From: Citreicella sp. C3M06
Lineage (GTDB): Bacteria; Pseudomonadota; Alphaproteobacteria; Rhodobacterales; Rhodobacteraceae
Assembly (NCBI RefSeq): GCF_018860705.1
Contig: NZ_JAHKQA010000047.1
Location: 124,001-188,000 of the forward strand
Reading direction: 5' to 3'
Length of the DNA stretch: 64,000 nt
Shown here in pieces: positions 60,940-64,000 of this stretch (position 1 is its first letter; the number at the start of each line of letters is the position of its first letter). Both the position numbers and the translations under genes were made by a program. The notes beneath the pieces are model-generated. The model was not told where the DNA came from. It ran no database searches and worked only from the letters and a program-made list of their open reading frames with translations.

Positions 60940-61869
60940 ATGAGCGACACCGCGCTGATTGCGCTTGATTGGGGCACCTCGAGCCTGCGCGCCTTTCGCA
61001 TCGCGCCGGGGGGCGGTGTGCTCGAGACCCGCGCCTCGGGGCATGGCATCCAGCATCTGCCGCAGCCCGGCGCCGATGGCTTCGCCGCGGCGCTGAATGC
61101 GCTGACCGATGGCTGGCCCGACGCACCGCTGGTCGCCTGCGGCATGGTCGGCAGCGCGCAGGGCTGGGCCGAGGTGCCCTACCTGCCCTGCCCCGCCGAT
61201 GTCTCGCAGCTGAGCGGTGCCGCCGGGCGGGTGCAGACCCCGCGCGGCGAGATGCTGATCGCGCCGGGGCTGATCCATGCGCCGACGGGCGCGCCCCCGG
61301 ATGTGATGCGCGGCGAGGAAATCCAGATCGCAGGAACCATCGCAGACCACCCGGACCGGCAGGCCAGCGCCACGCTGATCCTGCCCGGAACCCATTGCAA
61401 ATGGGCGCAGGTGCAGGGCGGCGCTGTCACCGGCTTTGCCACCTACATGACCGGCGAGATCTTTGCCGTGCTGCGCGCCCATTCCATTCTTGGGCGGCTG
61501 ATGCCCGACGAGAGCGCGCCAGACCCCGACGCCTTTGCCCGCGGCGTCGCCGAGGCCGCCAGCGGCGGCGCGCTGAGCCATCAGCTGTTCAGCGCCCGCA
61601 CGCTGGGTCTGACCGGACAGCTGCAAGGCGAGGCGTTGGCCGAATATATGTCGGGTCTGCTGATCGGGCATGAGGTCGCCGCCGGGCTTGCGCAGCACGC
61701 GGGCGGTGCGCTGCTGCTGGTTGGCGGCGGCGCGCTTTGTGCGCGCTACGATGCGGCGCTGCGCCAGATCTGCGGCGCTGGCGCTGCGGCGCTGATCGAA
61801 AACCCCGCCCCGCTGGGGCTGTATCATTTCGCCCGCGCCGCCGGGCTTATCCCTGAAGGACAGTCATGA
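60940..61869 (+). CDS. dgoK: 2-dehydro-3-deoxygalactonokinase
   Basis: A 309-residue kinase from the ATG at 60940 (GGAG upstream); another ATG 12 nt earlier is less well placed. DgoK blocks: LIALDWGTSSLRAFRI, ACGMVGSAQGWAEVPYLPCP, MRGEEIQIAGTI, LILPGTHCKWAQVQGGAVTG and FATYMTGEIFAVL. It phosphorylates 2-keto-3-deoxygalactonate, the middle step of the DeLey-Doudoroff pathway. It overlaps the aldolase gene by 4 nt. Confidence 0.95.
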   Translation: MSDTALIALDWGTSSLRAFRIAPGGGVLETRASGHGIQHLPQPGADGFAAALNALTDGWPDAPLVACGMVGSAQGWAEVPYLPCPADVSQLSGAAGRVQTPRGEMLIAPGLIHAPTGAPPDVMRGEEIQIAGTIADHPDRQASATLILPGTHCKWAQVQGGAVTGFATYMTGEIFAVLRAHSILGRLMPDESAPDPDAFARGVAEAASGGALSHQLFSARTLGLTGQLQGEALAEYMSGLLIGHEVAAGLAQHAGGALLLVGGGALCARYDAALRQICGAGAAALIENPAPLGLYHFARAAGLIPEGQS

Positions 61870-62507
61870 CCGATCGTGCCCAACGCCTTGATGCGGCCTG
61901 CGCCGCCCTGCCCCTTGTCGCCATCCTGCGCGGGCTGACCCCGCCCGAAGCGGTGCCCGTCGCGCAGGTGCTTTTCGACGCCGGGTTCCGGCTGATCGAG
62001 ATTCCGCTCAACTCGCCCGAGCCCTTCGACAGCATCAAGGCGGTGCGCGACGCTCTGCCCCACGAGGCGCTGGTCGGGGCGGGCACCGTCACCACGCTGG
62101 CCGATGTCGACAGGCTGGATGCCATCGGCGCCGATCTGGTGGTGATGCCCCATGCCGATACCGCGGTGATCGGCGCCGCCGCCACCAAGGGCATGATCTG
62201 CATTCCCGGCATCGCCACGCCAACCGAAGCCTATGCCGCGCTTCATGCCGGGGCGCGCGGGCTCAAGGTGTTTCCCGCCGAGCTTGTCGGCCCCGCCGCG
62301 ATCAAGGCGATCCGCACCATCCTGCCCGTGGGCACGCGGCTGTTTCCGGTGGGTGGCATCACGCCGGGCACCATGGCCGATTTCCTGCCCGCCGGGGTGG
62401 CCGGGTTTGGCCTTGGCTCGGCGCTGTATAAGCCGGGCGATGACGTGGCGACGGTGCGCGCCAAGGCCGAGGGGTTTGTCACCGCTTGGGCCGCGCTTCA
62501 GGGCTGA
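61866..62507 (+). CDS. dgoA: 2-dehydro-3-deoxy-6-phosphogalactonate aldolase
   Basis: A 213-residue class I aldolase of the KDPG/KDPGal family. LPLVAILRGLTPPEAV at the N-terminus, IEIPLNSPEPFDSI with the catalytic Glu, VGAGTVTTLADVD, and GARGLKVFPAELVGPAAIKA with the Schiff-base Lys. It splits KDPGal to pyruvate and glyceraldehyde 3-phosphate. Its start overlaps the dgoK stop (ATGA). Its end overlaps the convergent SLC13 gene by 10 nt. Confidence 0.95.
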   Translation: MTDRAQRLDAACAALPLVAILRGLTPPEAVPVAQVLFDAGFRLIEIPLNSPEPFDSIKAVRDALPHEALVGAGTVTTLADVDRLDAIGADLVVMPHADTAVIGAAATKGMICIPGIATPTEAYAALHAGARGLKVFPAELVGPAAIKAIRTILPVGTRLFPVGGITPGTMADFLPAGVAGFGLGSALYKPGDDVATVRAKAEGFVTAWAALQG

Positions 62508-64000
62508 AGCGGCCAAATCAGCGGCGCGACCAGCACCGTGACCGCCCCGGCGATCAGGTTCATCGGCAATCCCAGCCGCAGGAAATCGGTGAACCTGTAA
62601 CCACCGGCGTTATACACCATGGTGTTGGTCTGATAGCCGATCGGGGTGGCAAAGCTGGCGCTGGCCCCGAACATCACCACCACCACAAAGGCGCGCGGGT
62701 CCAGCCCGAGCGTCTGGGCCACGCCCACCGCCACCGGCGTCATCAGCACCGCCACCGCGTTGTTGGTGACGATCTCGGTCAGCACCGAGGTCACCGCATA
62801 GATCAGCGCCAGCGCCAGCAGCGGGCTGAGATGGCGCAGCGGCCCCGAGATTGCCTCGACGATCAGCATCATCGCGCCGCTGCGCTCCATCGCGGTGCCC
62901 AGAACCAGCATCCCCACGATCAGCAAGAGCAAACGCCCGTCGATGCTGCCCAGCCCCTCGTCGGCCTCGACGCAGCCGGTCAGCAGCACAATGGCCGCGC
63001 CGATGATCGCCAGCGGCAGGATCGGCGCCAGCTCCAGCGCCGCGCCGACCACCACCAGCGCCAGCACCGCCAGCGCAATCGGCGCGCGGCCACGGCGAAA
63101 CGCCCGCGCCTGCATCGGCGCCAACAAGACCAGATCCTCGTCGCGGGCGAGCCGGGCGATATCCTCGCCCGCGCCATCCAGCAGCACCGTATCGCCGGGG
63201 CGCAGATGCAGCGCCTCATCCGCCAGATCGACCGAGCTGCCGTGCCGGTGCACCGCAATCGGATAGACCCCGTGGCTGCGCCGCCAGCCAAGGCTGGCAA
63301 AGCGCCGCGTGCGGGTCTTGATCAGCGCCTCGACGATCTGATGGCGCCGCGCCGTGGCGGCCTGCGTGCCGGAAATCGCAAGGCTCTTCGAGCCGTCGCG
63401 AAAGCCTGCGATTTCGGTATCCGGGGCGTGCAGCACGATGCGATCCCCCGCCGCTAGCCGCGCCTCGCCGATCTCGCGGCGCAGCGAGACATCGGCGCGG
63501 ATCAGGTCGACCAGCCGGGTGCCGGGGCGGCGGAATTCGGACACATCGGCGGGGCTGCGCCCGATCAACGGCGAGCCCACCGGCACGAACAGCTCGACCT
63601 GCCAAGAGCGCGCCGCGCCGCCGCGCATCTGCGCCAGCGGCGTGCGCTCGGGCAGGAAACGCGGCGCGGCCAGCGCCAGAAAGCCGCCGCCGACCAGCGC
63701 CAGCACCAGCCCGAGCGGCGCGATTTCCAACAGCGCAAACGGTGCCAGCCCCTGCTGGCGCGCCACCCCGTCGACCAGCAGGTTGGTCGAGGTGCCGATC
63801 ATCGTACAGGTGCCCCCCATGATCACCACGTAGCTGAGCGGCATCAACAGCCGCGAGGCGCTGGTGCCCAGCTGGCGCGACAGCGCGAACACCACCGGGA
63901 TCAGGATCATCACCACCGGCGTGTTGTTCATGAAGGCCGAAGCAATTGCGGCCAGCACGAAAAACGCCAGCACCGTGCGGCGCGGGCGACGCTCCATGCC
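62498..64000 (-). CDS. SLC13-family permease with TrkA-C domains (5' end beyond the window)
   Basis: At least 500 residues of a sodium/anion-type permease: NNTPVVMILIPVVFALSRQL, GTCTMIGTSTNLLVDG, two cytoplasmic RCK/TrkA-C-like domains in the middle (about residues 130-290, with GDRIVLHAPDTEIAGF and GDTVLLDGAGEDIARLARDE), and the second half-motif ASASFATPIGYQTNTMVYNA. The frame is open to the window edge and family members are about 590 residues, so roughly 90 N-terminal residues are missing. Substrates in this family include sulfate and dicarboxylates. Convergent with dgoA, and its role in the galactonate locus is unclear. Confidence 0.9.
   Translation of the reverse strand, partial: GMERRPRRTVLAFFVLAAIASAFMNNTPVVMILIPVVFALSRQLGTSASRLLMPLSYVVIMGGTCTMIGTSTNLLVDGVARQQGLAPFALLEIAPLGLVLALVGGGFLALAAPRFLPERTPLAQMRGGAARSWQVELFVPVGSPLIGRSPADVSEFRRPGTRLVDLIRADVSLRREIGEARLAAGDRIVLHAPDTEIAGFRDGSKSLAISGTQAATARRHQIVEALIKTRTRRFASLGWRRSHGVYPIAVHRHGSSVDLADEALHLRPGDTVLLDGAGEDIARLARDEDLVLLAPMQARAFRRGRAPIALAVLALVVVGAALELAPILPLAIIGAAIVLLTGCVEADEGLGSIDGRLLLLIVGMLVLGTAMERSGAMMLIVEAISGPLRHLSPLLALALIYAVTSVLTEIVTNNAVAVLMTPVAVGVAQTLGLDPRAFVVVVMFGASASFATPIGYQTNTMVYNAGGYRFTDFLRLGLPMNLIAGAVTVLVAPLIWPLQP

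Overview
The window is high-GC, densely packed, operon-organised bacterial DNA. Gene families (four DctPQM-type and one TAXI-type TRAP transporter, malonyl-CoA decarboxylase/ligase, FCD-type GntR regulators, an L-arabinonate-dehydratase-like IlvD protein) suggest an alphaproteobacterium, most likely a Rhodobacteraceae/Roseobacter-type organism. This is inference from family content, because no rRNA or other taxonomic marker is present. No tRNA, rRNA or CRISPR array was found. Almost all of the region is catabolic and transport accessory genome.

Layout. 0-4.4 kb (minus strand): a pentaheme cytochrome c followed by nqrA-B-C-D, running off the left edge. The NqrB-like subunit has lost the loop that normally carries covalent FMN. 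4.6-6.2 kb: a graveyard of IS30 and IS110 transposase fragments. 6.3-10.6 kb: TAXI TRAP transporter, cupin protein and GntR regulator. 10.6-12.1 kb: secreted YHYH protein and a divergent MarR regulator. 12.1-17.6 kb (minus): FAH-family hydrolase, nitroreductase, TRAP dctPQM and an intradiol (hydroxyquinol-type) dioxygenase. 17.6-24.5 kb (plus): YCII protein, a 27-bp tandem repeat, malonyl-CoA decarboxylase, malonate-CoA ligase, TRAP dctPQM and an HbpS/GlcG-like protein, resembling rhizobial matPQMAB malonate loci. 24.8-43.5 kb: GntR, HyuA/HyuB (hydantoinase/5-oxoprolinase family), a peptide-type ABC importer with a permease-ATPase fusion, SDR, creatininase-family protein, a third dctPQM, an RraA-like protein, LysR, a 2-hydroxyacid dehydrogenase and gamma-glutamyltransferase. 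43.8-51.7 kb: glycerol-kinase-like FGGY kinase, two FAD dehydrogenase subunits (GlpA/GlpB-like), a divergent large FAD/Fe-S dehydrogenase and a DeoR repressor. 51.9-54.7 kb: TPC-type P1B ATPase and D-carbamoylase. 54.9-64 kb: IlvD-type sugar-acid dehydratase, dctPQM, divergent LacI regulator, KDGal kinase, KDPGal aldolase (a DeLey-Doudoroff galactonate pathway), and a truncated SLC13 permease.

How the genes work together. Each block pairs an importer with enzymes and a local regulator, and several blocks have recognisable candidate operators (for example a near-perfect 18-bp palindrome upstream of hyuA and an 18-bp palindrome between dctP and lacI). A recurring architectural feature is a GC-rich hairpin next to the binding-protein gene of a TRAP operon (7303-7325, 16002-16037, 22057-22080, 58577-58600), probably giving more binding protein than permease. 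The most novel elements are the cytochrome-linked Nqr variant, the glycerol-kinase-like/FAD dehydrogenase cluster, and several family members that lack a canonical active-site residue (creatininase, RraA, FGGY kinase).
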